From the NCBI GenBank assembly GCA_021203425.1, contig JAJQBF010000066.1, positions 1 to 7,171 of the forward strand: 7,171 bases of DNA, given 5' to 3'. Position 1 is the first letter of the stretch. The number at the start of each line of letters is the position of its first letter. The translations under genes and the position numbers were made by a program. The DNA is from Clostridiales bacterium. Its GTDB lineage: Bacteria > Bacillota > Clostridia > Lachnospirales > CAG-274. This document shows positions 1 to 5,865 of the stretch, one piece after another. Under the pieces are notes generated by a model. That model searched no databases. It had not been told where the DNA came from and was given only the letters and a program-made list of their open reading frames with translations.

Positions 1-2
1 GA

Positions 3-752
3 ATATTATTTGCTATTTTAATTTTTTTCATTATTATAATTATCCTTGCGGCAGTAATCTTTATTTGGCAAAAGGATAATATATCTTCGGCTGTTAAGGG
101 CTATACAAGCTCTTCCGAAGATATTGCAGAAGAAATTGCCGACTCTAAAGCAGCCGTCAATGAAATTCTTGCCGAATATGACACACCTGTTTTGAGAGAT
201 TTTACTCTCGAAGAGGAAGAAATGATCCGTAAAGGGGAGCTTACTGTAGATGAAGCTGTTGCTTTAATTCTGAAGGAAAGCGAAACCGGCGGTGACAGTC
301 AAACCTCCGAAACAACAGGCGGCAGCAGCGATTCGAAGTCATCCTCCTGCTTAAGCGGAGATGAAAACTCCGACTCCTCTTCAAATGACGATGTTTCCTC
401 GGTAGATAATGACACTTTAGTGGGAAACGCAGCTGTAGAGCTGTATTCCCTTAAGGCATACTACATAGGCAGACTTGGAAGCTTGGGATCTGAATTGAAA
501 TCGGAAATTATGGCTTTACCGGCTGAAGAAAGAACCACAGGGGCTTTAACCTCTTTGGCGTCTTCTTACATGGGTACTGCCTCGAGCCTTGAAAGCGAAT
601 GTGACGCCCAAGTCTCGGCGCTTTTGTCTCAGCTTAAGTCAGACCTTGAGTCAATCGGAGCCGATACTTCAATTGTTTCAACGCTGCAAGATCAATACCA
701 AAATGAAAAGAACCTCAGAAAGTCTTACTATGTAAGCACCTATCTCAACTAA
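3..752 (+). CDS. Membrane-anchored acidic coiled-coil protein, 5' end outside the window
   Basis: The frame ending in TAA at 750-752 stays open back to position 3, so a start at the TTG at 192 would be wrong: 63 more codons lie upstream and the real start is outside the window. The first codons encode a very hydrophobic segment (about 20 residues, rich in Ile, Leu and Phe) ending in IWQKDN, which is a transmembrane helix or uncleaved signal anchor. After it come a helical acidic stretch (FTLEEEEMIRKGELTVDEAV), a low-complexity Ser/Asp/Gly linker with one Cys (about 285-410), and a C-terminal helical, probably coiled-coil region (about 420-750) with ALPAEERT, a second Cys and a Tyr-rich end. 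The likely topology is a short inside, one helix and a C-terminal part outside. I do not recognise a named family; similar anchor-linker-coil proteins occur as hypothetical proteins in Clostridia. It lies 24 bases before the dockerin-like gene, so co-transcription and a shared envelope role are inferred. Confidence 0.85.
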   Translation: MLFAILIFFIIIIILAAVIFIWQKDNISSAVKGYTSSSEDIAEEIADSKAAVNEILAEYDTPVLRDFTLEEEEMIRKGELTVDEAVALILKESETGGDSQTSETTGGSSDSKSSSCLSGDENSDSSSNDDVSSVDNDTLVGNAAVELYSLKAYYIGRLGSLGSELKSEIMALPAEERTTGALTSLASSYMGTASSLESECDAQVSALLSQLKSDLESIGADTSIVSTLQDQYQNEKNLRKSYYVSTYLN

Positions 753-776
753 TGAATCAAGGAGGAAAAAATTTCA

Positions 777-2339
777 ATGAAAATGAAAAGAAAACTTGCA
801 CTTCTTACTTCAGCAGTTATGTTACTCGGCAGCCTTAATGTTACAGCTTTCGCAGCAACCGGAACTGAAACCGGTGATGTAAACGGTGATGAAAAGATTA
901 CGGCGGAAGATGCTGAACTCGTAATGAAGTATGTTCTTGATCCTACTTCACTTACCGATGAAGAAAAAGCAGCTGTTGAGGCTGACGGTAATGTTGCCAC
1001 AGATTGTGACGACGCTGATTATATAGCAAGTAACGGAACTGTTATTGACTCCGGTGAATCAAGCAAACACGGTATCTCTGCAAAGGACGCAGCTTATATC
1101 TTACAGAAGAGCTTACTCAGCGTATATGTAAATGCTACAACCGGAACTTTAGACGAAGACGGTAATGAAATCAGCTCATATAAGCTTTTCGGTTTTGACG
1201 GATCAACTACAGCTGAGGCTGTTGCTAATGCTCAGGCTGAATTAGCTGAAATGACAGTTCATGAATTCTTTGAAGCTCAGGCTGCTGAGTATGATTCTGT
1301 AGGCGAAAGTGCAATAAGCAGAGTTAATACCTTCCTTAACAAGGTTTACATTAATGATGATGCCCTTTCTTCAAAGGAATGCAGAGCATGGCTTGAAAAT
1401 TATCTTAATGTAGACGGTAACGCAGATAATTTCTTCAATACATTCTACAGCCTTGTAGACTACAGCACTGAAGAAGACGGAGAATTTAATGTAAAGAGCA
1501 AGGGTGATATTGAAACTATGTACTCAGCTCTTGAACAATTAACTATTTCCGAAAGCGACCTGAATACAATATTGAATCGTATTGACGGTATAGCTGTTTT
1601 AAAAGACGGAACTACCGAAGCTGCTTGGCTCAGAACAACCTTTATGGTTAGTGTATATGATTATAAAGACGGAGAAAAGACTGTTGTTGATAATACATCA
1701 ATGATGAATGACTACAGAACAGACACTTCTTATTCAACATTCGACTGGTATAACCTTAACAACGCTGATTCTACAGACAAAACAACTGAACAGCCTTTCG
1801 TAGAGAACTTTGCTAACTTCATTAAAAACTACCTCTATCCTATGTCAGTAGCTATTAATGGCGGAAATGGTAAAGCAGTTGACCTTATCAATGCTCTCGG
1901 CGGAGACAGAGTTGAAATTACTATCAACGAAGGAACTCTTCCCGATGAAAGATATGTTGACCTTTACAACTCATTAAGCGAAGATTCAATCGACCTTGAT
2001 GATTACCTTGCTGCAAACAACTATCCTACAAAGGATGAGCTTTCATCAGATGCTTATACAGCAGAAGAGATTGAAACAATCTTAGATGCATATCGTGCTT
2101 ATGTTGTTGACGTATTCGCAGGCTTTGATGTTGAATTAATGAACTTCACACAATATCTTGCTCAAGACAACAAGACTGTAGATGACGCTACAACAGATGA
2201 TTATGATGCTTATGAAACATATGCAAAGGATTACTTAACTACTTTCAAATCATCTCTTGCTGATGATTTCAACGCAAGTTTCGACGATCCTACAAAAACA
2301 ATGTATGTTGACTTCTCAGAATTCGGATATGATTTCTGA
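777..2339 (+). CDS. Secreted protein with N-terminal dockerin-like module
   Basis: The 520-residue product has a signal peptide: basic MKMKRK, a hydrophobic core, and a likely cut after AFA (residues 24-26). A dockerin type I / EF-hand-like loop follows at residues 34-45 (DVNGDEKITAED), with calcium-ligand residues D34, N36, D38, T42 and D45, then the helix AELVMKYVL. The second dockerin half is degenerate: after about 55 residues ISAKDAAYILQKSL (100-113) keeps the helix pattern, but the acidic ligands of its loop are not in register. Residues about 120-520 are acidic, Ala/Asp/Tyr-rich and probably helical; I recognise no catalytic domain there. The start is supported by AAGGAGG at 759-765, 11 bases upstream; the Met at codon 3 is an alternative with no effect on the product. 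It follows the membrane protein gene closely and ends at the terminator at 2389-2420. Dockerins normally bind cohesins, but none is visible here, so a cell-surface assembly role is only inferred. Confidence 0.85.
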   Translation: MKMKRKLALLTSAVMLLGSLNVTAFAATGTETGDVNGDEKITAEDAELVMKYVLDPTSLTDEEKAAVEADGNVATDCDDADYIASNGTVIDSGESSKHGISAKDAAYILQKSLLSVYVNATTGTLDEDGNEISSYKLFGFDGSTTAEAVANAQAELAEMTVHEFFEAQAAEYDSVGESAISRVNTFLNKVYINDDALSSKECRAWLENYLNVDGNADNFFNTFYSLVDYSTEEDGEFNVKSKGDIETMYSALEQLTISESDLNTILNRIDGIAVLKDGTTEAAWLRTTFMVSVYDYKDGEKTVVDNTSMMNDYRTDTSYSTFDWYNLNNADSTDKTTEQPFVENFANFIKNYLYPMSVAINGGNGKAVDLINALGGDRVEITINEGTLPDERYVDLYNSLSEDSIDLDDYLAANNYPTKDELSSDAYTAEEIETILDAYRAYVVDVFAGFDVELMNFTQYLAQDNKTVDDATTDDYDAYETYAKDYLTTFKSSLADDFNASFDDPTKTMYVDFSEFGYDF

Positions 2340-2388
2340 TAACTCTGTTTGCTTATTAAAACAAGAAGTTAAAGTTTAACTGAAATAT

Positions 2389-2420
2389 AAAAGAACCGTA
2401 GTTAGTCCGCGGTTCTTTTT
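2389..2420 (+). terminator. Intrinsic terminator after the dockerin-like gene
   Basis: A perfect 10-bp stem pairs AAAAGAACCG (2389-2398) with CGGTTCTTTT (2410-2419) around an 11-base loop, and the right arm runs into five T. It lies 50 bases after the stop codon and would end the two-gene transcript. Confidence 0.85.
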
Positions 2421-2438
2421 ATGTCCGGAATTTTCGGC

Positions 2439-2473
2439 TTTTCAATTAAAACCGCATCGAATTTTCAATTAAA
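2439..2473 (+). repeat. Two 12-bp direct repeats upstream of the lipoprotein promoter
   Basis: TTTTCAATTAAA occurs at 2439-2450 and again at 2462-2473, a 23-bp step. The second copy ends three bases before the -35 element. A shorter CAATTAAA copy lies at 2502-2509, overlapping the -10 element. The placement suggests an activator or repressor site, or AT-rich UP-element DNA; neither is shown. Confidence 0.5.
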
Positions 2474-2476
2474 GAC

Positions 2477-2505
2477 TTGACAAATTGATACGATTTAATT
2501 ACAAT
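2477..2505 (+). promoter_or_regulatory. Sigma-A type promoter of the 188-residue lipoprotein gene
   Basis: A perfect -35 TTGACA (2477-2482) is followed after 17 bases by TACAAT (2500-2505). Transcription should begin near 2512, giving a leader of about 115 bases before the start codon. It lies downstream of the terminator at 2389-2420, which makes the next gene a separate unit. Confidence 0.8.
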
Positions 2506-2626
2506 TAAATAAGCGTATTTTTTTGTAGCAGTTCGGCTGTCTGTCGGTTTTCTTTCCGAATTTGGGCAGATGTTTTGAAAGTTGTCTTGACCGGACTATT
2601 ATTCATTTTCTAAGGAGGCAAAAATA

Positions 2627-3193
2627 ATGAAAAGAAAAATAGCTTTGATTATATCGGCAATTTTAGCTGTAAGCGCAATGGTTGGCTGCGGCGGCGGCAG
2701 CAAGGGTTATGAATATACTGTTGAGGACGGTTCCCTTACAATTACTTTGCCCAACGAAAACTGGGTTTCTTCAGGGGAAGATACCGAACAGGGTATGTAT
2801 ATGTTCAGTCTTCCGGCGACAAGTGATTCAGCTGTTGAAACAGGTTATGACAGCGATGCCTTTATTATGTATTTCGATTTAAGTGCTGAAAGAGGAAATA
2901 TGAGCTATGAAACAATTCCCACAACACAGGAAGAGCTTGTTGAAAGTCTCGGAGAAGAGCTTGATTATGAGATTATAAGCTTTGAGGGCAGCGCAGGCGA
3001 TGACGGGGTTAAATCCAATATGTATACGGTTAAGTTTAAGGACAGCGAAGGTACAGAAGGCTATATCGTTTCCAAAGCAAGCTCAAGCGAAACAGAGGGA
3101 TATATTGCCGCAGGCGAGGTTCTTGCAGAGGACGAGGAGCTTTTGGAAGATGTTGAGAACGCAATTTCGTCTATAGTAAAAAATGAGCAGTAA
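2627..3193 (+). CDS. Small exported lipoprotein, function unknown
   Basis: This 188-residue protein begins MKRKIALIIS, has a hydrophobic core and a lipobox-like AMVGC with the acylated Cys at residue 21, then a Gly-rich linker. The -3 residue of the lipobox is Met instead of the usual Leu/Val/Ile, a mild deviation. The mature part is acidic; an opening such as YEYTVEDGSLTITLPNENW followed by alternating strands resembles the small PsbP/DcrB-like lipoproteins common in Firmicutes, but that match is from memory and weak. A C-terminal acidic helix (about 164-184) ends the protein. The start is well supported by AAGGAGG at 2612-2618, 8 bases before the ATG. The gene has its own promoter (2477-2505) and terminator (3244-3275), so it is monocistronic. 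It would sit on the outer face of the cytoplasmic membrane after lipidation and signal peptidase II cleavage. The substrate or partner is unknown. Confidence 0.85.
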   Translation: MKRKIALIISAILAVSAMVGCGGGSKGYEYTVEDGSLTITLPNENWVSSGEDTEQGMYMFSLPATSDSAVETGYDSDAFIMYFDLSAERGNMSYETIPTTQEELVESLGEELDYEIISFEGSAGDDGVKSNMYTVKFKDSEGTEGYIVSKASSSETEGYIAAGEVLAEDEELLEDVENAISSIVKNEQ

Positions 3194-3243
3194 TCATTAA
3201 TAAATAATCGCAGTTTCAATCTTAATCTTTAAATGTTTTTAAT

Positions 3244-3275
3244 GTGTACCTTCGGTTTTCGGGGGTACACTTTTT
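3244..3275 (+). terminator. Intrinsic terminator after the lipoprotein gene
   Basis: GTGTACC (3244-3250) pairs with GGTACAC (3264-3270). The stem can be extended by three pairs (two of them G-U) to 10 bp with a 7-base loop, and is followed by TTTTT. The minus-strand side has no T run, so it acts in one direction. Confidence 0.85.
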
Positions 3276-3362
3276 AATAACTCAATTTTCCCATATGCAA
3301 AGAATGTTGAAATGCCCGGAAATGTAAGAAAAACAGGCTGAAAAAAATATAAATTGACATAA

Positions 3363-3424
3363 AACAGCACCAATTTCCGGTATGATATAAATAGACAAAG
3401 AAAAACCAAGAAAGAGGTGCTGTT
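3363..3424 (+). promoter_or_regulatory. Inverted repeat that can mask the ribosome binding site
   Basis: AACAGCACC (3363-3371) and GGTGCTGTT (3416-3424) are a perfect 9-bp inverted repeat separated by 44 bases. The right arm overlaps the Shine-Dalgarno sequence AAAGAGGTG (3411-3419) of the ORF at 3428. A transcript entering from upstream would contain both arms and could hide the ribosome site. A transcript started at the local -10 (about 3381-3392) would lack the left arm and leave the site free. Confidence 0.55.
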
Positions 3425-3427
3425 AAT

Positions 3428-3514
3428 ATGTTGATGCCTCAGAATGACAAGTTTGAAAAGGGTAAAAATCAATTTTTTATGCTGTTAAGGAACTCCCGCA
3501 TTGACAGAATATAG
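3428..3514 (+). pseudogene. 28-codon ORF, probable truncated N-terminus of a mobile-element gene
   Basis: ATG at 3428 is 8 bases after a good ribosome site (AAAGAGGTG, 3411-3419). The product begins MLMPQNDKFEKGKNQF and stops at TAG (3512-3514) after 28 residues. A short charged N-terminus after a ribosome-site-masking repeat resembles the start of IS1182-type transposases, but the conserved body is missing, so this would be a stub or an internally deleted derivative. I did not find the rest of a transposase in any frame before the glycosidase terminator. It could also be a genuine small protein. Identity is uncertain. Confidence 0.35.
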
Positions 3515-3563
3515 TTGACATTTCTCTTTTTGTGCTGCACCGTTCGATCGCCGGCGGCTTTCT

Positions 3564-3585
3564 TATAAAACGGGTTTCAACCCGT
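3564..3585 (-). terminator. Terminator hairpin overlapping the glycosidase stop codon
   Basis: On the minus strand ACGGGTT (3585-3579) pairs with AACCCGT (3576-3570 plus neighbouring bases; six pairs with a four-base loop is the more realistic fold), followed by TTTTAT. The TGA stop of the gene (3579-3577) lies in the loop and the last two sense codons form the 5' arm. The T run is short, so strength is uncertain. Confidence 0.6.
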
Positions 3586-5052
3586 AATTATTACTGTTTT
3601 TTCAGCGCCGTTCCATTGTACATCGGCATCTAAGGCTTCGGCTGCAAATCTTAAGGGAACCATAGTTCTTCCATCTGAAATAACAGCCGGATTTTCAAGA
3701 GTTACCGAATTTCCGTTAATTTCCGCTGTATTACTTCCTATAATAAGAACAACCGTAGTATCTCCTTTAGATATTTTAACTGTTTTTGTATCTTCCGTAT
3801 AGCTTACCTCCGCCTCAAGAGCCTCTGAAATAACTCTTAAAGGAACCATAGTGACATTGTTTTCAATATATGGTTCAACTTCGGGTATATACTCCTTTTC
3901 GCTAATTATAAGCGTAATTGAGCTTGCTTTGCCGCTGTCTGCGCTTTCCGTTTCCTGCTGAACGTCATACTTGTCTACAATCGAAATAACATTTGCAAGT
4001 TTTCTTCCGGCAGATTTTATATAGCCTTCAGCCGGTGTATAAAGCATTGTGCTTGCGCCGCCGTCTAAGCTCATTGCACCTTCACAGCCTATATCCACAA
4101 GATAATCTGCAAGGGCAGTGTTGCTTGCCGTTACAGTGCCGAGAATTACTCTGCCGTCATTCATAACGCCTATAAAGGCTTTAAGAGTGACGGTGTCGGG
4201 CTGCTGATCCGACTCTGTAAAGGAAGGGTTATCCCTTGACACATTAACACCGTTGTTAACAAGCATAGGTCCTACACTGACAGCATTAACAACTTCGTCC
4301 AACACAGTTTGGTCTTCACTTCTTTCCGGTGTTCTTCTTGTTCCGAAAGTTACCCTGTCTCCCACAGCCGGAGGCTCCGCATAAGCGTCAGGGTTAAAAG
4401 CCAATACCTCTGCCCCGCTTGTAATATCTATGTTTCTGCCTTCCGATACCTCCGTGACAATTCCGTTTTCTATAACAACCATCTTTGAATCGGCGTTCAG
4501 CGGAACTGTAAGAGTCATTTCATCTGTAAAATGCATTATGGCAGACGGGTCGGTAAAAAAGCTGTTTACTCCCCAAGTGGAAAAGCTTCGTGAACCGTTT
4601 ACATAAACCATAGGTATAAATGGAACCAAATCCATAATTGCTTTGCCGTCTGCCGTAAATCCTATTGTAGGCAGCTTTGAGTCTCCGCCGCCGTTTATAA
4701 GCTCTCCGTCTGTAATTACAGCTGAATATATTCTGGGGCAGTTATCCGGATAGGAAGTTCCCGAGCCAGAATAATAGGCGTTAAAATATCTGCCGTTTAC
4801 GGAGGTAAGAAGATTGTATGAATTTCCCTGTCTTTTTACAATGTTATCCGCCGACTCATCGGAAACCACACTGTTGTTTGCAAGTCCGACTTCGCCCATT
4901 CGTCCGGGTATCATATCTACATATACGATATTTGCCGAATTTCCTCCTACAGATGCAGATGTAACGGAAACTCCGCCAGAGCCGTATATAAGCCCGGCGC
5001 TTGAAACAGCCGTCAACGCTGCCAAACAAATTCCCAATATTTTTTTAATCAT
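3577..5052 (-). CDS. Exported phosphodiester glycosidase (NAGPA type) with C-terminal stalk domain
   Basis: The 491-residue protein starts with a signal peptide (MIKKILGICLAALTAVSSAG). Residues about 80-360 carry features of the phosphodiester glycosidase (NAGPA/DUF2233) family: the SVNGRYFNAYY region (84-94), SVGPMLVNNG (259-268), GVMNDGRVILG (295-305) and the signature SLDGGASTML (328-337), followed by GRKLANV (349-355). Family members cleave N-acetylglucosamine or other sugars from phosphodiester linkages; the substrate here, possibly a teichoic-acid or wall-polymer decoration, is inferred. Residues about 385-490 form a copper-amine-oxidase N-terminal-like 'stalk' domain with two MVPLR motifs (402-406, 464-468), common in surface proteins of Firmicutes and not itself an oxidase. 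The start is supported by AGGAGG at 5065-5060, 7 bases before the ATG. A minus-strand promoter lies at 5118-5090 and a terminator overlaps the stop. The gene is divergent from the DUF4358 gene and is probably transcribed alone. Confidence 0.9.
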   Translation of the reverse strand: MIKKILGICLAALTAVSSAGLIYGSGGVSVTSASVGGNSANIVYVDMIPGRMGEVGLANNSVVSDESADNIVKRQGNSYNLLTSVNGRYFNAYYSGSGTSYPDNCPRIYSAVITDGELINGGGDSKLPTIGFTADGKAIMDLVPFIPMVYVNGSRSFSTWGVNSFFTDPSAIMHFTDEMTLTVPLNADSKMVVIENGIVTEVSEGRNIDITSGAEVLAFNPDAYAEPPAVGDRVTFGTRRTPERSEDQTVLDEVVNAVSVGPMLVNNGVNVSRDNPSFTESDQQPDTVTLKAFIGVMNDGRVILGTVTASNTALADYLVDIGCEGAMSLDGGASTMLYTPAEGYIKSAGRKLANVISIVDKYDVQQETESADSGKASSITLIISEKEYIPEVEPYIENNVTMVPLRVISEALEAEVSYTEDTKTVKISKGDTTVVLIIGSNTAEINGNSVTLENPAVISDGRTMVPLRFAAEALDADVQWNGAEKTVIITG

Positions 5053-5089
5053 AACTTATCCTCCTCAAAAATTTTGACGTATTTATTTC

Positions 5090-5118
5090 ATTATACAATG
5101 TTTTGCAATATTTGGCAA
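5090..5118 (-). promoter_or_regulatory. Sigma-A type promoter of the glycosidase gene
   Basis: On the minus strand TTGCCA (5118-5113) is followed after 17 bases by a perfect TATAAT (5095-5090). Transcription should start near 5083, giving a leader of about 30 bases that contains the ribosome site. Confidence 0.75.
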
Positions 5119-5140
5119 CATTTTTGTGAATGAATATTTA
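5112..5140 (+). promoter_or_regulatory. Possible weak plus-strand promoter for the DUF4358 gene
   Basis: TTGGCA (5112-5117), 17 bases, then TATTTA (5135-5140). The -10 is poor. The -35 overlaps that of the divergent glycosidase promoter. A TATAAA at 5164-5169 lacks a matching -35 and is the alternative. Confidence 0.35.
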
Positions 5141-5181
5141 AGAACAATTGGGGCAAAATGTTTTATAAAGAAAAATTTTTC

Positions 5182-5186
5182 GAGAG
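5182..5186 (+). promoter_or_regulatory. Weak ribosome site favouring the TTG start at 5196
   Basis: The only purine-rich candidate upstream of the DUF4358 gene is GAGAG at 5182-5186. It directly abuts the ATG at 5187 but sits 9 bases before an in-frame TTG at 5196. This favours a start at TTG 5196 (MKTKLFTAAFLL...), three residues shorter. Confidence 0.4.
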
Positions 5187-5621
5187 ATGATTTTTTTGAA
5201 AACCAAATTGTTTACAGCTGCTTTTTTGCTTTCCTGTGTTTTGCTTTCGGGCTGCAGCAGACCTAAAATAGAAAACACCGATATTTATAATGCCGCTGTT
5301 TCCCTTGCCCGGGAAACGGAGCTTAAAGACGAAACCGTCGAAAGTCTTCTTGATATAGATATTGCGGAGAGATACGGGCTTAATCCTTCGGATATTGAAG
5401 AAGGCTATGTTATAACTTCTTCCGAAAAAGGAAAGCCTGACAAAATAATAATTGCAAAGGGAAAAGATACGGCGGCAACGGAAAATATAGAAAAAAGTCT
5501 GTCAAATGTGCTGATAAATTTAACTTCGTCTTATAAGGATTATTCCGAAGAAAGCAAAAAAAATAGAAAATCACCTTTTCAAAACAAGAGACACTCTTAC
5601 GGTTTTGGCTGTGTGCAATGA
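5187..5621 (+). CDS. DUF4358-type lipoprotein, frameshifted near the C-terminus
   Basis: The open frame encodes 144 residues: a short basic N-terminus, a hydrophobic core and a lipobox LSGC with the acylated Cys at residue 23. The body (about 35-120) follows the pattern of DUF4358 lipoproteins of Firmicutes: a Glu/Asp-rich helix, LDIDIAERYGLNPSDIEEGYV (approximately 55-75), a strand PDKIIIAKGKD (84-94), then a long helix ending in SYKDYSEESKK. After residue 125 the sequence becomes NRKSPFQNKRHSYGFGCVQ, unlike the family. The expected C-terminal strand is found in the next frame from 5563, after a run of eight A (5556-5563); seven A would give a 157-residue protein ending at 5661. The true start is probably TTG 5196 because of the ribosome-site spacing. 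The gene is divergent from the glycosidase. The function of DUF4358 is not known. No clear terminator follows; 5662-5737 is AT-rich with nothing I can support. Confidence 0.75.
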   Translation: MIFLKTKLFTAAFLLSCVLLSGCSRPKIENTDIYNAAVSLARETELKDETVESLLDIDIAERYGLNPSDIEEGYVITSSEKGKPDKIIIAKGKDTAATENIEKSLSNVLINLTSSYKDYSEESKKNRKSPFQNKRHSYGFGCVQ

Positions 5622-5661
5622 TACCGATAAACTTGAAACAATATTCAACAGCTTTGATTAA
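5563..5661 (+). pseudogene. Displaced C-terminal part of the DUF4358 lipoprotein
   Basis: In the frame beginning at 5563, 32 codons read IENHLFKTRDTLTVLAVCND and on to a TAA at 5659-5661. The amphipathic piece, the hydrophobic strand LTVLAV and the final helix (DKLETIFNSF) match the expected end of DUF4358 proteins, where a strand followed by a short helix closes the domain. It joins the upstream frame exactly if one A is removed from the A8 tract at 5556-5563. Confidence 0.7.
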
Positions 5662-5737
5662 TTCGGCATAACATAGCGTTTTTCATTCTCTTCTTTTATC
5701 AAAACTGCACAAAGTTTAAATGACACCTAAAAAACAG

Positions 5738-5766
5738 TTGACAAAACAGGTTTTTGAAAATATAAT
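5738..5766 (+). promoter_or_regulatory. Consensus sigma-A promoter of glnA
   Basis: TTGACA (5738-5743), 17 bases, TATAAT (5761-5766): both elements match the consensus exactly. Transcription should start near 5773, just before the leader hairpin. No second promoter is visible between that hairpin and the gene. I found no TGTNA-N7-TNACA box (GlnR/TnrA type) around it. Confidence 0.85.
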
Positions 5767-5775
5767 AATAACAAC

Positions 5776-5825
5776 AAGGACGAAAGCCAAAGCGGTAAAA
5801 GCCGCAGGGTTTATCGTCCTTTTTT
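5776..5825 (+). terminator. Terminator-shaped hairpin in the glnA leader, probable attenuator
   Basis: AAGGACGA (5776-5783) pairs perfectly with TCGTCCTT (5814-5821). Inside, AAGCC (5784-5788) pairs with GGTTT (5808-5812, one G-U), and GCGGT (5792-5796) with GCCGC (5801-5805) around an AAAA loop. The right arm leads into six T (5820-5825). It lies downstream of the only visible promoter and 40 bases before the glnA start, so glnA transcripts must pass through it. This points to control by premature termination; the effector is not evident. Confidence 0.7.
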
Positions 5826-5865
5826 CATTACATAACATATATAAAGCCGGAAAGGAGATAATTAT

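Larger units (their letters stand above)
3354..3514 (+). mobile_element. Possible remnant of an insertion-sequence 5' end
   Basis: The 3276-3563 spacer has no full gene, but this part has the layout of the 5' end of a transposase gene. It holds a promoter-like TTGACA (3354-3359) and TATGATATAAAT (3381-3392), an inverted repeat that covers the ribosome binding site, and a 28-codon ORF that stops early. The -35 to -10 spacing is 21 bases, longer than optimal, so the promoter is doubtful. I could not find convincing terminal inverted repeats or a target-site duplication, so the element limits are not defined. Its type, possibly IS1182-like, is a guess from the arrangement. Outside it, 3276-3353 shows only AT-rich sequence with no structure I can support. 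Confidence 0.3.

Noticed and set aside
192..752. A 186-residue ORF starting with TTG at 192
   Set aside because: The same frame is open to the window edge and encodes a transmembrane segment upstream, so 192 is not the true start; the gene is reported from position 3.
2439..2509. CRISPR-like repeat unit
   Set aside because: Only two short AT-rich repeats with an 11-base gap; no array.
3239..3472. 77-residue minus-strand ORF
   Set aside because: It is antisense to the terminator, inverted repeat and small ORF, with no ribosome site; its hydrophobic composition follows from AT-rich DNA.
4814..5077. Plus-strand ORF opposite the glycosidase
   Set aside because: It is the shadow of a well-supported minus-strand gene with signal peptide and family motifs.
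5700..5745. GlnR/TnrA operator upstream of glnA
   Set aside because: The TNACA half-sites at 5721-5725 and 5739-5743 lack the matching TGTNA half at the required distance.
5776..5821. ANTAR-type twin hairpins in the glnA leader
   Set aside because: The ANTAR target needs six-base loops with A at position 1 and G at position 4 on proper stems. Every such A..G candidate here (for example 5789-5794) has at most one closing pair.
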